Below, in pieces: positions 62,790 through 64,000 of a stretch of DNA of 64,000 bases (position 1 is its first letter; each line of letters opens with the position of its first letter). The stretch spans positions 4,402,001-4,466,000 of the forward strand of contig NZ_JANADR010000001.1 in assembly GCF_024199925.1 (NCBI RefSeq), given 5' to 3'. The notes below the pieces were generated by a model, which was not told the origin of the DNA, did not search any database, and worked only from the letters and a program-made list of their open reading frames with translations. Both the position numbers and the translations under genes were made by a program. Source of the DNA: Bradyrhizobium sp. CCGUVB1N3. GTDB taxonomy: Bacteria; Pseudomonadota; Alphaproteobacteria; Rhizobiales; Xanthobacteraceae.

Positions 62790-63290
62790 ATGTCCCTGCT
62801 CGAAAGCAATATCGATTCCCGCAGCCACCCGCTCTCGGTGGTGGAGGACATCGCCGCCAGCAACAACTGGCCGTTCGAACGTTCCGGCGACGACGAGATC
62901 ACGATCGTCTCGAAGGGACAGTGGACCGACTATCAGCTCTCCTTCACCTGGATGGGCGAGATCGAGGCGCTTCATCTGGCCTGCGCGTTCGACATGAAGA
63001 TTCCGATTGCGCGCCGCTCCGAGGTGCAGCGGCTGGTCGCCGCCATCAACGAGCAATTGTGGGTCGGGCACTTCGATCTGTGGACCCACACCGGCATGAT
63101 CATGCACCGCCAAGCCTTGATGCTGCCGGGCGGACTGACTGCCTCGACCGCGCAATGCGAGGCCATGCTCGCCGGTGCCATCCACGCCTGCGAGCGCTAC
63201 TTCCCCGCGTTCCAGTTCGTGGTGTGGGCGGGCAAATCGACCACCGAGGCGATGGACGCCGCGATGTTCGACACGGCAGGCGAGGCGTAA
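62790..63290 (+). CDS. YbjN domain protein
   Basis: The 166-residue protein starts MSLLESNIDSRSHPLSVVED. It has the YbjN fold related to type III secretion chaperones: NNWPFERSGDDEITIVSKGQ, YQLSFTWMGEIEALHLACAF, LVAAINEQLWVGHFDLWTHT and AMLAGAIHACERYFPAFQFV. Members are sensory or chaperone-like proteins of unclear role. In alphaproteobacteria it commonly precedes proC, as here. Confidence 0.88.
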   Translation: MSLLESNIDSRSHPLSVVEDIAASNNWPFERSGDDEITIVSKGQWTDYQLSFTWMGEIEALHLACAFDMKIPIARRSEVQRLVAAINEQLWVGHFDLWTHTGMIMHRQALMLPGGLTASTAQCEAMLAGAIHACERYFPAFQFVVWAGKSTTEAMDAAMFDTAGEA

Positions 63291-63309
63291 CGCACACCGC
63301 CTCCCCAAG

Positions 63310-63431
63310 GTCGTCCTGGCGAAAGCCAGGACCCATACCGCGTGATCTCACCGTATTGCACGACGCTTGTTGCTCTGCCCTCCATCCACTAGAACCACTC
63401 GGGGTAATGGGTCCTGGCTTTCGCCAGGACG
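63310..63431. repeat. composite palindromic repeat, inverted copy of 23913-24038
   Basis: The left end reads GTCGTCCTGGCGAAAGCCAG, GACCCATACCGCGTGATC; the right end GGGGTAATGGGTCCTGGCTT, TCGCCAGGAC. Both ends match the inverse of the copy at 23913, while the middle is unrelated. Confidence 0.8.
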
Positions 63432-63451
63432 CTGAGTGAGTGGCAATAGCG

Positions 63452-64000
63452 ATGGCAAACAACAGCGCCTTGAAAGACATCACCGGCACCATTCTCCTCG
63501 CCGGTGCGGGCAAGATGGGCGGCGCGATGCTGACCGGATGGCTGGCGCAGGGCCTCGATCCGCGCCGCGTCGCGGTGATCGAGCCGTATCTCGCGCCGGA
63601 GATCAGCGCGCTCGCCGCCAAGGGCGTCGCGCTCAATCCAGATGTGACGAGCGCCGGCACCGTCGAGACGCTGGTCGTCGCGGTGAAGCCGCAATCCTTC
63701 CGCGAGGCCGGCGCGAAGCTGAGGCCATATGTTTCTTTGGGCACCTCGGTGGTCTCGATCATGGCGGGAACCACGATCGCTTCGTTGCAAGAGGTCTGCG
63801 GCGGCGCCGTGGTTCGCGCGATGCCGAATACGCCGGCCGCGATCGGCCGCGGCATCACGGTCGCGGTGGCCGCGAACAATGTCAGCAACAGTCAGCGCGC
63901 GGTGGCCGACGCGCTGCTCCGTGCCACCGGCTCGGTCGAATGGGTCGAGGATGAGGGCCTGATGGATGCGGTCACCGCCGTGTCCGGCTCGGGCCCTGCC
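63452..64000 (+). CDS. proC: pyrroline-5-carboxylate reductase, partial (3' end outside window)
   Basis: ProC makes proline from pyrroline-5-carboxylate with NADPH. The visible 183 residues start MANNSALKDITGTILLAGAG with the Rossmann loop LLAGAGKMGGAMLTGW, then VVAVKPQSFREAG, SIMAGTTIASLQ, RAMPNTPAAIGRG and the start of the signature DAVTAVSGSGPA. The gene runs off the window at base 64000, in frame. A GTG at 63440 could add four residues. It follows the YbjN gene by 161 bp, a gap filled by a repeat. Confidence 0.94.
   Translation, partial: MANNSALKDITGTILLAGAGKMGGAMLTGWLAQGLDPRRVAVIEPYLAPEISALAAKGVALNPDVTSAGTVETLVVAVKPQSFREAGAKLRPYVSLGTSVVSIMAGTTIASLQEVCGGAVVRAMPNTPAAIGRGITVAVAANNVSNSQRAVADALLRATGSVEWVEDEGLMDAVTAVSGSGPA

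Overview
The window reads as a chromosomal segment of an alphaproteobacterium of the Rhizobiales, most likely Bradyrhizobium or a close relative. The reasons are the high GC content, a DUF992 protein, a RibH2-type lumazine synthase under its own FMN riboswitch, a full CtrA-type box, a form I CO dehydrogenase cluster in the rhizobial coxMSLDEFG order, and many short palindromic intergenic repeats. This assignment comes from gene content and has not been tested by a database search. Nothing looks like a prophage, ICE, CRISPR array, rRNA or tRNA.

Layout. 1-5.0 kb (minus strand): two outer-membrane beta-barrel proteins, a fosmidomycin-resistance-type MFS pump and glmM. 5.2-16.6 kb: an FMN-dependent 2-hydroxy-acid oxidase, an L,D-transpeptidase with a second degenerate domain, tandem exported paralogues, aroE, an EF-G paralogue, a DUF992 protein, an aspartate aminotransferase and a GST. 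16.7-28.6 kb: tiny membrane proteins, a PAS sensor without an output domain, GNAT, aldo/keto reductase, an IsdG-type haem monooxygenase, a DUF559 nuclease-like gene bounded by repeat halves, a DUF1501/DUF1800 pair, a TSUP transporter divergent from a LysR regulator, and small proteins. 28.7-39.5 kb: uvrB with long extensions, a broken SEC-C gene, a papain-fold-like protein, two NTF2-like proteins, several small or hypothetical genes, and a MaoC pair. 39.6-48.3 kb: housekeeping genes ychF, pth, rplY, a UbiK-like factor, lgt-midA-like-pgeF and prs. 48.5-52.9 kb: a translationally coupled zinc metallopeptidase/ATP-grasp pair, a serine hydrolase, and a PadR-HAAS operon with a palindrome over its promoter. 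52.9-61.5 kb (minus strand): the CO dehydrogenase cluster coxC-M-S-L-D-E-F-G. 61.6-64 kb: riboswitch-ribH2, a YbjN protein and the 5' part of proC.

The clearest functional unit is the cox cluster. CoxS, CoxM and CoxL form the molybdenum-copper CO dehydrogenase, and CoxL carries the form I motif AYRCSFR. CoxD, CoxE and CoxF are the active-site maturation factors. CoxC (MHYT sensor plus LytTR DNA-binding domain) is transcribed just upstream of coxM, and the gap between them holds a 13-bp direct repeat with a 21-bp period, the expected geometry for a LytTR operator. coxB, coxH, coxI and coxK are not present here.

The least explained items are the metallopeptidase/ATP-grasp pair at 48520-50579, the DUF559 gene framed by two halves of a repeat that occurs elsewhere without it, and a stable orphan terminator at 18.8 kb that may end a small RNA.
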